A model generated the notes under the pieces. The model ran no database searches and was not told the DNA's origin. It was given only the letters and a program-made list of their open reading frames with translations. Shown here one piece after another: positions 8,165 to 19,485 of a DNA stretch of 39,996 bases; positions within the stretch are counted from its first letter, which is position 1, and each line of letters starts with the position of its first letter. A program made the position numbers and the translations under genes. The stretch is from DTQF01 sp038874185. Its GTDB lineage: Archaea > Micrarchaeota > Micrarchaeia > CABMEP01. The stretch spans positions 1 through 39,996 of the forward strand of contig JAVZCX010000004.1 of the NCBI GenBank assembly GCA_038874185.1, given 5' to 3'.

Positions 8165-9485
8165 TCTCTTTTATTTCAGGATAAATAAATAAGAAACAAT
8201 ATAACGCTAATAAAGAGCCGATAAACAAAGCAAAAGGTGTAAATAAATAAGTGAGAAACGAAACGATTCTATCTTTCATTTTAATAGTTTTTGAATAAAC
8301 GGTGGAATTTTCATAAAGATATATTTTTTTGGACAAAAGTAGATACCAACAATAATCAAAATAATTTATATTATTGGTCATTACATTTTTATTAAATATC
8401 GAAAAAGAATGAAGGAAATAGTTTATAAGGGAAATTAATAATTTTTTAAAGCTTCCTAATCCACCGATTGATATTGGAATGTAATATTCTTTAGTTTTAC
8501 GTTTTTCGAATTTATTAAATATTTTAATATTCATTTGGTTATGGTTCTTTTTTAGTATATATACATCAATTTTTTTCTTAAAATTTTTAATTTCTATTTT
8601 ATCAATCAATTTTTCTTGCTGATCAATAGAAATTTCATCAATTTTTCCTAGTTTTAATTTAAAAAAATCTAGGAAAGCGCGTGTCCTGGAATAGAATTTT
8701 TGTTTATTTAATAAAAATAGAAGGAAAGAAACCCATATCTGTGAAGATATATAAAGAGTAAATCTTTTATAATCTCCATTTTTACATTCTCTAATCAAAT
8801 CATTTCTGAGAAAATAGTAATCTTTGTATATACTTACTAATATAGGTGACTTAGTAGGATGTAATACATAATCTTTAATTTGTATTAATTTTCCATATTT
8901 TTTTAATCTGTCTTCATATTCTCCATCTTCAGCACCAAAATACAAAGGTAAAAATGTAAATCCAGCATAATTTATCAAGCTAGAATCAAAACAGGTAGCT
9001 TGATGCATTCCTCTGCCTTTAATTGAAAAATCCAAAGTAAAAACAGAAGGCATAACAATTGATTTAGATTTACAACTTTCAATTATTGTCTTGAGCGTGG
9101 TCTTATTTACAAATCTAACATCACATTCTATATGGATAATTCTCTTATATCCTTCTTTATAAGCATATTTTTCACCTAAATAAAAACCACCGGCACATCC
9201 TATATCTTCTTTTCTTACTATATTTACAAAGTTAAATGCATTAATACTATTAATCGTTTTATCTTTAGGACCATATATAATAATCAAGTCAAAATCCCTA
9301 TAATTTTGTTTTTCTAGTGTTTTAATAAATTCTAATAGTTCATTATTTGATTTATACGTCAAAATAATAATCGCATTTTCAGAATTCCTTTTTTTATTTT
9401 TTCTTTTGTCTATTATTTCAGAAATAAGATTATCTATGTTCGGTGCTTTTTCTTTTTTTATATCTTTAAAATATATTTCTTTCAT
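8142..9485 (-). CDS. GT-A glycosyltransferase (family 2-like) with C-terminal membrane segment
   Basis: 447 aa. A GT-A domain occupies about residues 38-270: IILTYKSNNELLEFIKTLEK, then IGCAGGFYLGEKYAYKEGY, then IHIECDVRF in place of the usual D-x-D. The CAGGF motif followed by the acidic site resembles the GT2 branch that includes galactofuranosyl and rhamnosyl transferases (GGAGGF). A basic, low-complexity middle follows, and one strong hydrophobic segment lies close to the C-terminus (about 412-438), anchoring it to the membrane. GTGGTAAT upstream of the ATG serves as ribosome binding site. It sits 42 bp downstream of the preceding operon gene. The family call is good; the sugar assignment would be a guess. 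Confidence 0.82.
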   Translation of the reverse strand: MKEIYFKDIKKEKAPNIDNLISEIIDKRKNKKRNSENAIIILTYKSNNELLEFIKTLEKQNYRDFDLIIIYGPKDKTINSINAFNFVNIVRKEDIGCAGGFYLGEKYAYKEGYKRIIHIECDVRFVNKTTLKTIIESCKSKSIVMPSVFTLDFSIKGRGMHQATCFDSSLINYAGFTFLPLYFGAEDGEYEDRLKKYGKLIQIKDYVLHPTKSPILVSIYKDYYFLRNDLIRECKNGDYKRFTLYISSQIWVSFLLFLLNKQKFYSRTRAFLDFFKLKLGKIDEISIDQQEKLIDKIEIKNFKKKIDVYILKKNHNQMNIKIFNKFEKRKTKEYYIPISIGGLGSFKKLLISLINYFLHSFSIFNKNVMTNNINYFDYCWYLLLSKKIYLYENSTVYSKTIKMKDRIVSFLTYLFTPFALFIGSLLALYCFLFIYPEIKEIDGYGIE

Positions 9486-9527
9486 ATTACCACTGATTAT
9501 AAATTATTTCACTTATCCAAATCAATT

Positions 9528-10460
9528 CTATTTTATTTTTATTGACCGACTGTTAAATATCTTATTTAAAATCATTTTTAAAAAAATTAATTTACTTTTC
9601 ATTGAATTCTTCATTATATTATTAATATCTTTTAATGAAGAAATACTTTTTCCTCTATAATTTTTAATTTTTATAATTTCGTTCAAAAAAGAAAATAAAA
9701 TTTTTGTCGCCAAATTTGCGCGATACTCGTCATTAATAGGTTTCCTAATTTTTTTCCTTGCAATGTAGCTTATTTTTATAAGTTCTTTAATTATGTTTAC
9801 TAGTGTATCTGAATATTTAAATCTATTTGAATAAACTAATACATTCGGATTAGTCGTGTAATATAATTTTTTACTGCTAAGTATAAATTGGGTACAAAAC
9901 CAAAATTCTGTTTTCATATTATAAAAATTATAATTTTTATTTTTTTGAATTTTGAATAAATACGTTTCTATCGGTCCAGACATCCACGGATTTATAGAAA
10001 TTTGCTCTAAAAAATTATCTGAATCGAGGATATGATCACTTTTATTAATTAATTTTTCTAAAACAATTTTATTTTCATTATTTATAAAATAAAAAGATGA
10101 GATAGAATGAGATATTTTTTTATTTTTTTCCATTATTTTAATCAGTTTTCCAATATTATTTCTTTCAGATATTCTATCTTCTGAGAAAAGTACTAGTAAA
10201 TATTTCCCACTTGTATTTTTAAGTCCCAGTTTTAAAATATCAATTATTTTTCTATCTTTACTTTTAATAATTTTTATTCTTTCAGATTGTATTATGCCTT
10301 TTATCTTTAAATTATTATCTAAATTACCAATTAAAAGTATTTCATATTTTTCCTCATTTAAATCTATATTTTTGCAAGATTCAATACATCCATAAATCTG
10401 ATCCTGATTTATTTTATCCTCGTTATTTATGATAATAATCGTAAGTAAAGGTGTTTTCAT
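9528..10460 (-). CDS. GT-A glycosyltransferase-like protein (divergent family 2)
   Basis: 310 aa. The start resembles GT2 (LLTIIIINNEDKINQDQIYG, then EEKYEILLIGN), followed by LKNTSGKYLLVLFSEDR at the position of the donor metal site. That site reads Ser-Glu-Asp rather than D-x-D. The C-terminal half is Lys/Ile/Asn-rich and unlike known subgroups. No membrane segment is seen. The ATG overlaps the preceding stop codon by 4 bp (ATGA), so it is translationally coupled to the nucleotidyltransferase-kinase gene. Lack of a classic D-x-D and a weak acceptor half mean activity is not certain. Confidence 0.7.
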   Translation of the reverse strand: MKTPLLTIIIINNEDKINQDQIYGCIESCKNIDLNEEKYEILLIGNLDNNLKIKGIIQSERIKIIKSKDRKIIDILKLGLKNTSGKYLLVLFSEDRISERNNIGKLIKIMEKNKKISHSISSFYFINNENKIVLEKLINKSDHILDSDNFLEQISINPWMSGPIETYLFKIQKNKNYNFYNMKTEFWFCTQFILSSKKLYYTTNPNVLVYSNRFKYSDTLVNIIKELIKISYIARKKIRKPINDEYRANLATKILFSFLNEIIKIKNYRGKSISSLKDINNIMKNSMKSKLIFLKMILNKIFNSRSIKIK

Positions 10461-12067
10461 ACTAATACCTCGTTAAGGTTTTTTATACCTGTACAATACA
10501 TTGCAATTTGACGTTTCAGATTATCATTGTGCAATGGAAGCATGGAAATAAAAAGAAGACCCTCTATAAACTTTATTTGCTCAAGATCAAATTCTTTGCT
10601 TATCTTTTTATCGAATTCTCTTTGTAAAAAATCATGTTTTTTATTTTTATAAATTATATATTTAAACTGATTATTGTTTTTTTCTACTTCGAATCGATCA
10701 TTAATAATGAAGTCATATTTACCTGCAAAAGAATGCCTTAATTTTGCTAAGTCGTATTTAACATCTCCATATATAGAATTAACCCATATTCCACGGGGAT
10801 CAACTAGACGAATTAAATCACCCCTAATATCGTATAAAATATTGGGCAAGCAAAGATCTCCATGTATTATACAATTATCATCTTTTTTGTATAACGAAGG
10901 ATAATACTTTTCTATTTTATTAGCTAATCTGAAAAAGTTTAAATATTCTTCATCATTTATATTTATTTTATCATAATTAGTTATCTCCCTAAATATTTTA
11001 TTAGTATTTATAAGTTTTTGCATTCTTTTCATTGTCTTGTTAACATATATTTCATGGTATTCTTGCATTTTAACTTCACCCTTATATCTATAAAATATTC
11101 TTAGAGTATTTAATATCTTATTTAATATACGTTCCCAAATTTTATCATCATTTCTTCCATATAAAAAGAGTTCTGATAATGAAGGTAAATTTATATATTC
11201 CATAGCTATAGTACTATCGTTACTTTTACTATAAATTATTTTCGGAGTAAATATAGATAACTCTTCCGGTAAATGCTTATACCAATATATCTCATTTTTA
11301 ATTTTTTCTTTATTAGTAATGCTTTTTTTATAAATGATATTAAATTGTGAATCATACTCTAATTGATTAAAAAACCTAGTATTAAGAAGTTTTATCTTAG
11401 ATTCGTAATATTTATCTATATAACTTATATCAAACCAGTTTTTACATATAATCGCATCTATTTCATCCTTTTTTTTATACTCAGTAATAATATCACTTAT
11501 CTCGATATATTCATTTCCATCATCTAAATTTTCCAAAAAGTTTTTGTTTTTAAAGTAATAAACACCAATTAAAGCGTAGATATCATTTTTAAATGGTATA
11601 TACTTTATTCTGTCATAGGCTTCTTCAATTTTACCCTCTTTAATTCTTGCAAGACAATATTTATTAGGTTCAGTATATTCTTTAGAGACCATTATAAAAC
11701 TTTTTTCAAAATTTTTTATTTTTTGCTTAAAAATAATGTCTCCTAAAATTATAAGTACTCTATCACTTTCGACATTTTTAATTCCATTTATAATCGAATT
11801 TCCTATCGGTTTTTTGTAGTCTGCTTCTATATATTTAAATTTACCTTCTCCATACATTTCAGTAAGATATTCTTGTACTATTTCTTTTTTGTAGCCAACT
11901 GTGATATTTATATCTAAGAGGTTTTGTTCTAATAAGTTATCGATTGTCCAAGCTATTGCAGGTTTTCCATTTAAAGGAACCATGGCAGAAGGGAGGTCTC
12001 CAAATATCGTTGAAATTTCTTCACTATTTTTTCCCTCGCTTAAAATCAGTACACTAGTTCTTTTCAT
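10457..12067 (-). CDS. Nucleotidyltransferase-kinase fusion
   Basis: 536 aa. Residues 1-230 form a sugar/alcohol-phosphate nucleotidyltransferase domain (SAMVPLNGKPAIAWTIDNLL, then RVLIILGDIIF). The signature loop is degenerate: the usual G-x-G-T-R is not evident, and the Lys of P-K-A-x-x-P is Ser. Residues 260-536 form an APH/choline-kinase-like domain with the catalytic Brenner motif CIIHGDLCLPNILYD and the metal site LVDPRG. The order resembles LicC-LicA fusions that phosphorylate choline and form CDP-choline, but the substrate could equally be another alcohol or a sugar. It overlaps both neighbours by 4 bp. With the HAD-nucleotidyltransferase upstream it suggests synthesis of an activated building block for the glycan. 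Domain calls are solid; the pathway is inferred. Confidence 0.82.
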   Translation of the reverse strand: MKRTSVLILSEGKNSEEISTIFGDLPSAMVPLNGKPAIAWTIDNLLEQNLLDINITVGYKKEIVQEYLTEMYGEGKFKYIEADYKKPIGNSIINGIKNVESDRVLIILGDIIFKQKIKNFEKSFIMVSKEYTEPNKYCLARIKEGKIEEAYDRIKYIPFKNDIYALIGVYYFKNKNFLENLDDGNEYIEISDIITEYKKKDEIDAIICKNWFDISYIDKYYESKIKLLNTRFFNQLEYDSQFNIIYKKSITNKEKIKNEIYWYKHLPEELSIFTPKIIYSKSNDSTIAMEYINLPSLSELFLYGRNDDKIWERILNKILNTLRIFYRYKGEVKMQEYHEIYVNKTMKRMQKLINTNKIFREITNYDKININDEEYLNFFRLANKIEKYYPSLYKKDDNCIIHGDLCLPNILYDIRGDLIRLVDPRGIWVNSIYGDVKYDLAKLRHSFAGKYDFIINDRFEVEKNNNQFKYIIYKNKKHDFLQREFDKKISKEFDLEQIKFIEGLLFISMLPLHNDNLKRQIAMYCTGIKNLNEVLV

Positions 12068-13152
12068 ATTTTCACTTTATTTTTATAAAACATATTTAAA
12101 TCTTCTGGTGTTCCAAAACAATCAAATTCTTCAACTTCATCAATAATAATTTTTTTTCCTTCTTTTATTAGTATGTTATATATAGGTATTATATAAAATT
12201 CATTTTTAGTCATATAATTATTTTCAATCATTTTTTTACACGCTTTAACAAAATCGCTACCTTTAGTAAAATAATATAAACCAGTTGATGCGTTATTAGA
12301 GATAGCTTTTTTTTCTGCAGTTTCAATTACAAATCCTTCCTCATTAATTTTTACAAAACTCCATTTTTCTTGTACATCTTTAAAGGTTCCAATTATTCCG
12401 TCTATGTCTTGAAATCTCGATGCGATTATTTTTTGTCTAAGCCTTGAGGATTTAAAAGAACTATCAACATTAAAAATCAATAGACCTCGATCATTATTTA
12501 TATCCTCTTCAATTTTCAATACAGTTTCAGCTTGTCCTCTAGTTGTATTCTCCAATAATATTATCTTGAATCTTGTTTTAGGGTAATTTTTCATTATAGA
12601 ATTTATTTTTTCTGTTATACTATATTTTTCTTCATGTTCTTTTAATGCTATAAAAAAGACATTTTTTGCTAAATCTATAGGTAAACTACTTAAAGCTCTT
12701 TCTAACATAGTTTTACCATCTATATCTATAAGATATTTAGGTATATTATAACCTGCTTTTCGAAAACGTTCGCCTTTACCTGCCATAGGAATTACAATAT
12801 TTATAAATAAATCTTGCAATTCTTTTTCAACTGAATCCGAATCTTTTGCATTTATTGCCATGTCATCAATAATTATGTCTCCATATGGCTTTCCAAAATA
12901 TATCTCATCGTAAGGTACACCTTCTTTTCTTAACCAGTCTTCAGTTATTTTACCTATTTTTTCTTTAACCTTATTAACATTTCCATTACAGGTTCTCATA
13001 TGTCTAGAAGTATAAATTATTATTTCATGTCCTTCTTTTTTCAATTTTTTAAGTAGTTCAATCATTTCTTTTTTCGGTTTTACTTCTAAATATGTCTCAT
13101 TCGGAGATTTTAATTCACATAATGTACCATCTAAATCAACGATTATTCTCAT
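12064..13152 (-). CDS. HAD phosphatase-nucleotidyltransferase fusion
   Basis: 362 aa. Residues 1-130 are a small HAD phosphatase of the capsule type (EcbF/BcbF-like): motif I DLDGTLC, motif II YTSRHMRTCNGN, motif III and IV in FGKPYGDIIIDD. Residues 133-362 are an NTP-transferase domain (NIVIPMAGKGERFRKAGYNIPKY with the nucleotide loop, and NVDSS at the metal site). It is the first gene of the operon. AAGTGAT precedes the ATG as a ribosome binding site, and AT-rich TATA-like sequence lies 30-50 bases upstream. The architecture suggests that one polypeptide both dephosphorylates an intermediate and activates a sugar phosphate. The substrate is unknown. Confidence 0.85.
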   Translation of the reverse strand: MRIIVDLDGTLCELKSPNETYLEVKPKKEMIELLKKLKKEGHEIIIYTSRHMRTCNGNVNKVKEKIGKITEDWLRKEGVPYDEIYFGKPYGDIIIDDMAINAKDSDSVEKELQDLFINIVIPMAGKGERFRKAGYNIPKYLIDIDGKTMLERALSSLPIDLAKNVFFIALKEHEEKYSITEKINSIMKNYPKTRFKIILLENTTRGQAETVLKIEEDINNDRGLLIFNVDSSFKSSRLRQKIIASRFQDIDGIIGTFKDVQEKWSFVKINEEGFVIETAEKKAISNNASTGLYYFTKGSDFVKACKKMIENNYMTKNEFYIIPIYNILIKEGKKIIIDEVEEFDCFGTPEDLNMFYKNKVKI

Positions 13153-13305
13153 ATTATCACTTCAAGGAAATAATTTTTAAATTTTTTATGTTATAAACTT
13201 ATTTAATTGAAATTATATTTTCAAATAGGTATTAAATAATTAATCTGTTCTTATTCACCAATTTTTTTAAATTTATTTTTTAATAAGTAATTATTAATAG
13301 ATAAT

Positions 13306-15954
13306 TTAATCCAGTTCAATCTTAAATATTCTCACATACTCATCTGGCTTGTTGGAATAGCGGTTTGGATATACTTGTGTCATGCCTGGGATGTTGCCTT
13401 CAAAGAATCCTTTGTAGAAGATTGAATCGTAAAATCTTCCTTTTCTGTCTGGGTTTGTTGAACTGTATATTGCAATTGCCCTTATAAATCTTCCATCATC
13501 TGTGGTGCCTAATGAAATAATGTTTTCTATTCCTGCTTTTGTTTTGTTTTCATAATAAAACGGTAAGCTTCCATCTGCCATGCAATAATAATTAAATCCA
13601 AGCGCCTCGCCATGTGTAGAAAATACTTTTATTGCTCTTTGTCCTGTTTCAGTCTTCATATTGCAGTAACTTGCTGAAGCCTGGCTTGTCGGAATATATA
13701 TGTATTCAGGAGCAGCTAATAAGTCACAAAGGCTTTCTCCTGGTTGCTTATTAACTGTTGTTTCATTATTATAGTTGCAGTAGTGATAAACCAATGCTCC
13801 CCATTTTCCTATCAAATCCTGATCAAGAAGCAGGTATTTAGCCTTATGTTCCTTCATATATTGAATTAATTTTTGTGTACTATTTCCAACTATCTTATCT
13901 GCTACTTCTTGATGCATGATTGTATATGAATGCGTATTTCCAGTGACAGATTTGCTTTGCCCTATTGTATTTATCCAATGCCCGTAATCCCACCAGGACA
14001 TTACTCTGTCATCTGTTCCCTGGACGTTGTCTCTTATCCATAATATTGCATCCAGCCATGAATCAGGAATTCTGCTGCAATAAACTCTATAACTGTTTAT
14101 TCTTGTATCTGCTAAGAACTGATTTATCATATCTTTAGAGTTTGATACTGAGTTTATGTCTCTTGCGATAACATTGCAAACATTTTCATAATATTTTGTA
14201 TTGTCAACTACATCTACAAAACTTAATGACAAAGATCTTATTATAGTATCAGAAAACATTAGAACTTGATAAATAGCTAGCAAAGCAATTATAATAAACA
14301 ATGCATCTTTAACATATTTTGTTTTTATTTTTAATATTTCACCAGCAAAGAATCCAAATAAAATAGGTGTAGCTAATCCCATAAATACAACATATTTTGC
14401 TTTAATTAATCCTGCTAGTGCAAAAGGAGCGGTTGCAAGTATTGCAATAATAATCAAACTTTCTTCAAAAATTTCAGGTTTGTTTAGTATCTTTTCTCCT
14501 AACTTTATAAGCAAAGTAACTAATGAGATTATGATTATGAAAGGTGTCAAGCTAATTGCAACATTTATTCCTAAAACACCTAAAGATCCAGAGAAATCGG
14601 AAGGCGCAGCAGTTTGTTCTGCGATTGTTTTCATTGTTACATCTGGATTTGTTGCCACATATCCTATCAGTCCCAATACAGAATTTATCATTGCATTTAA
14701 TGGAGTCAAGATAAGAAGAACTAGACCGATTATAATAAGGGAAGATAAATAAAGAAGCTTATCAGCTTCATTCTTTGTAAATTTAAGCAATTCATTAAAA
14801 GCAAATAACAGGATGATGGGAAGTAAAGAAATTCCAACTGGAATCCATGGAAGATAATTCAGAGGAAGATAGTATGCAAGGATTGTTAAAAACGTCAACA
14901 TTGTAATTCCTGCTATTATTATCCCTAAATTCAATGTTTCTTTCATTTCTTCTGTCTTATTTCTTAAATATCCCATTAATCCAATATATCCTAACGTTCC
15001 TGCAAATATTAATGGAGTTATTAAAGAGGAATTAGAACCAAATGCGGTTATTCCTAATAGGAATCCAGTTGCAATTGCAATTTCCTTTGATTTGTATTTC
15101 AGTGTAAGTGCCAGCATTGATGCAAATGCAACAATTCCAAACATTCCGAAAGGAGTAAATTCAAATGATCCAGCACCTGTTTTCTGAAGAAATACAGGTG
15201 TGAATGCAAGAATAGCTGCAATAGCCAATGCCAACTTTTGATTATATTCTCTGCTTAACCACAAATAAGCAAAGAAAACAGTAAGCATTGCAATAATTGG
15301 TGGATATAATCCAGTTGTCATTGTGAAGAGCTCAAAATTAAATTGAGGGTGGTTGTTAAAGATCGTGAATAAATTATACCATCCTGCCTCCATGTACGGA
15401 ATGAATGGAAAAGTTCTATGACTGTCAGGATTTGGATACCATGTATAGTCGTCACTTGGTGGGATGCTGCCATGTTGAATTATGAATTGAGCAGCCATGT
15501 TATACCAATAAGGATCAAAGTCATAATAATAAGGAGTAAGGCTTTGTATTCTTATCCAAAAAGAAAGAAAGAGAATAATAAGAAGAAGAGCTGGATAAAC
15601 ATATCTTTTCTCTTTTTTCTCTGCTGAACCTGTTGTTTCTGTTTCTTCCTTTTCAGGAAGTATACTTATATTCTCTTTATAGAGATAAGCAAAAGGAACA
15701 AGTGTAATTATTGCTAGATTGATAAGAGTGATAATAGGTGAATATTGGATTCCTATTGTGAATTCTATTAAAGAAAGGAATGATGGAACAAACATTCCAA
15801 AAGGAATTCCAAGGAAGAACATTTCAAGATAAGAGAATTTTCTTGTTTTTTTGAAAAGTGCAAGAGAAATCAAATACCCTGGTATGATAATTGAGAGGAA
15901 TATTGGCATAGATCTTAAAATCATTTCTGCAATTGTCATGCTTATTGTTTCCAT
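13306..15954 (-). CDS. aglB: Oligosaccharyltransferase STT3/AglB with N-terminal extension
   Basis: 882 aa multi-pass membrane protein. It transfers the lipid-linked glycan to Asn in N-x-S/T sequons on the outer face of the membrane. The catalytic WWDYG is at about 654-658 (SWWDYGHWINTIG) and the first-loop acidic site D145-F-D147 (YYYDFDPYWYN) follows the usual first membrane helix. An additional stretch of about 118 residues with three predicted membrane segments and a charged linker (EKEETETTGSAEKKEKR) precedes that helix and is not part of the standard family. The C-terminal globular domain is short. The ribosome binding site GGTGA lies upstream of the ATG. It is adjacent to the glycan operon and to a predicted lipid-carrier enzyme 7 kb away, which fits one N-glycosylation pathway. 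Confidence 0.95.
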   Translation of the reverse strand: METISMTIAEMILRSMPIFLSIIIPGYLISLALFKKTRKFSYLEMFFLGIPFGMFVPSFLSLIEFTIGIQYSPIITLINLAIITLVPFAYLYKENISILPEKEETETTGSAEKKEKRYVYPALLLIILFLSFWIRIQSLTPYYYDFDPYWYNMAAQFIIQHGSIPPSDDYTWYPNPDSHRTFPFIPYMEAGWYNLFTIFNNHPQFNFELFTMTTGLYPPIIAMLTVFFAYLWLSREYNQKLALAIAAILAFTPVFLQKTGAGSFEFTPFGMFGIVAFASMLALTLKYKSKEIAIATGFLLGITAFGSNSSLITPLIFAGTLGYIGLMGYLRNKTEEMKETLNLGIIIAGITMLTFLTILAYYLPLNYLPWIPVGISLLPIILLFAFNELLKFTKNEADKLLYLSSLIIIGLVLLILTPLNAMINSVLGLIGYVATNPDVTMKTIAEQTAAPSDFSGSLGVLGINVAISLTPFIIIISLVTLLIKLGEKILNKPEIFEESLIIIAILATAPFALAGLIKAKYVVFMGLATPILFGFFAGEILKIKTKYVKDALFIIIALLAIYQVLMFSDTIIRSLSLSFVDVVDNTKYYENVCNVIARDINSVSNSKDMINQFLADTRINSYRVYCSRIPDSWLDAILWIRDNVQGTDDRVMSWWDYGHWINTIGQSKSVTGNTHSYTIMHQEVADKIVGNSTQKLIQYMKEHKAKYLLLDQDLIGKWGALVYHYCNYNNETTVNKQPGESLCDLLAAPEYIYIPTSQASASYCNMKTETGQRAIKVFSTHGEALGFNYYCMADGSLPFYYENKTKAGIENIISLGTTDDGRFIRAIAIYSSTNPDRKGRFYDSIFYKGFFEGNIPGMTQVYPNRYSNKPDEYVRIFKIELD

Positions 15955-15971
15955 ATATTCACCTTTTTATT

Positions 15972-16577
15972 TTAGAAAGCTAATGAAGCAATGCTTGTAT
16001 AGCTAAAGAGCATAAATAGGGATATTAAAAATGCAGCAAGCCATATCTTGAAATCCCAGTTCATTACCTTTGCTCCATCCAATATAAGAATGGGAAGAAG
16101 ATTAAATGTTGCAAGCAATGCATTTATCTGCATTCCTATTACAGAAATAAGAAATACTGGTTCACTAAGTTTGAACTGAAATATTCCGCTTAAGATTAGA
16201 ATTGCTGCGAATATTAAATATAGTATCATATTCATTACAGGACCTGCAAGAGACACTATCCCATTCTCCACTCTTCCCATTCTTTTGAATATGTAAACTG
16301 CACCAGGAGCTGCAAATATAAACCCAAACGGAGCAAGAAGAAACATGAAAAGAAGCCCCTGGGGCCACATTACAAACCTTGAAGGAGATCCAAATTTCTC
16401 TGCTGCATATTTATGTCCCATTTCATGTGTCATAAACCCTATTCCTACTGTAAAGCCTATTATCAGAAGCTTATATACTAATCCAGGTTGGAAAAATACT
16501 CCTATTCCCCATACTGCTATTGTAAACGCAACCATTATTGCAAGCATTGAGATAATCATCTCTTCTATTTCATCCAT
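15972..16577 (-). CDS. M50-family (site-2-protease-like) membrane metalloprotease
   Basis: 201 aa, nearly all membrane helices. The zinc site H51-E-M-G-H55 is in the second or third helix (GFMTHEMGHKYAAEKFG), and the third ligand motif is seen as NLLPILILDG with Asp at about 167. This compact form without PDZ or CBS domains is common in archaea. Intramembrane proteases of this family cleave transmembrane anchors in regulated proteolysis. The ribosome binding site AAGTGAT precedes the ATG, and the stop is 17 bp before the AglB start, so both are probably co-transcribed. The substrate is unknown. Confidence 0.9.
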   Translation of the reverse strand: MDEIEEMIISMLAIMVAFTIAVWGIGVFFQPGLVYKLLIIGFTVGIGFMTHEMGHKYAAEKFGSPSRFVMWPQGLLFMFLLAPFGFIFAAPGAVYIFKRMGRVENGIVSLAGPVMNMILYLIFAAILILSGIFQFKLSEPVFLISVIGMQINALLATFNLLPILILDGAKVMNWDFKIWLAAFLISLFMLFSYTSIASLAF

Positions 16578-16646
16578 CTAATCACTTTTTGCTTTATTTA
16601 ATACTGTCAAGCTTTTTATTTAATATTTTCAAATTTCATTTTAATT

Positions 16647-17057
16647 TCATTTTAATTTAGTTAATTGTATCTCTGCGGTGTGGTGTTCTAGGAGTTCAAC
16701 CTCTGCATGAGAAAGTATTCCTTGGTATCTTACAACTTTTCCTATTCCAAAAGAGCCATCCATAAGCTTTAATTCAATATATCCATTCAGTCTTCCATTG
16801 CTCATTGCAATTGCATTTGGGAATGCAAAGAAAAATGTTATAGGTTCTCCTCTTACAAAAATCGGATCTCCTTTCCTTACTCCTCTTATATGCGGCCATG
16901 CAATTGCATACACTATCAATATTCCCCAGTTAAGTGCAAATAGCTTAAGCAGATATCCTAAGCTTGCCTCTGGAGTTAGTGCATATATGATTAAAGATAA
17001 GGCTGTCAATGCAAGAAGCAGTTTCCATAACGCATTTATCAGCATCTTTACACCCAA
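16647..17057 (-). CDS. Small membrane protein of unknown function
   Basis: 136 aa. Two hydrophobic segments lie at about 8-28 and 33-54, followed by a soluble ~80-residue part rich in beta-forming residues (a GDPIFV tract, then NGYIELKLMDGSFGIGKVV), possibly a small beta-barrel. I do not recognise the family. The gene lies between Cdc48 and the M50 protease in the same orientation with gaps of about 40-70 bp, so it may be co-expressed with protein quality-control genes. Confidence 0.7.
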   Translation of the reverse strand: MGVKMLINALWKLLLALTALSLIIYALTPEASLGYLLKLFALNWGILIVYAIAWPHIRGVRKGDPIFVRGEPITFFFAFPNAIAMSNGRLNGYIELKLMDGSFGIGKVVRYQGILSHAEVELLEHHTAEIQLTKLK

Positions 17058-17099
17058 TTATATTTTGAATTTGCTTAAGCCAAATCTTAAGCAATTAAA

Positions 17100-19250
<2,151 letters not shown>

Positions 19251-19345
19251 TATTACCACCACAGCATGAATATGAACAAGAGAATAAGTTCTCCTAATTA
19301 ATATTGTTTATAATAATTTAAGAATTTTACCTCTCTCCTTGAAAG

Positions 19346-19418
19346 CGAGCCCGAGGGGATTCGAACCCCCAACCTCTTGGTCCGAAGCCAAGCGCTCTAT
19401 CCGTTGAGCTACGGGCCC
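19346..19418 (-). tRNA. tRNA-Arg (anticodon TCG)
   Basis: 73 nt. The acceptor GGGCCCG pairs with CGGGCTC (one G-U), discriminator G. The D stem is GCTC/GAGC, the anticodon arm CTTGG-CTTCGGA-CCAAG gives TCG, and the T arm is GGGGG-TTCGAAT-CCCCT. No intron and no encoded CCA. It reads CGA codons. Confidence 0.96.
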
Positions 19419-19437
19419 AATATACCATTGATATTTA

Positions 19438-19453
19438 GATTTATAAATATAAA
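19438..19453 (-). promoter_or_regulatory. TATA box of tRNA-Arg
   Basis: On the minus strand TTTATATTTATAAATC is centred about 26 bases upstream of the tRNA-Arg 5' end, so this tRNA has its own promoter separate from the initiator tRNA gene behind it. Confidence 0.5.
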
Positions 19454-19485
19454 CAGTTGAAGAGATAGATTGAAAATAAAAAAAG

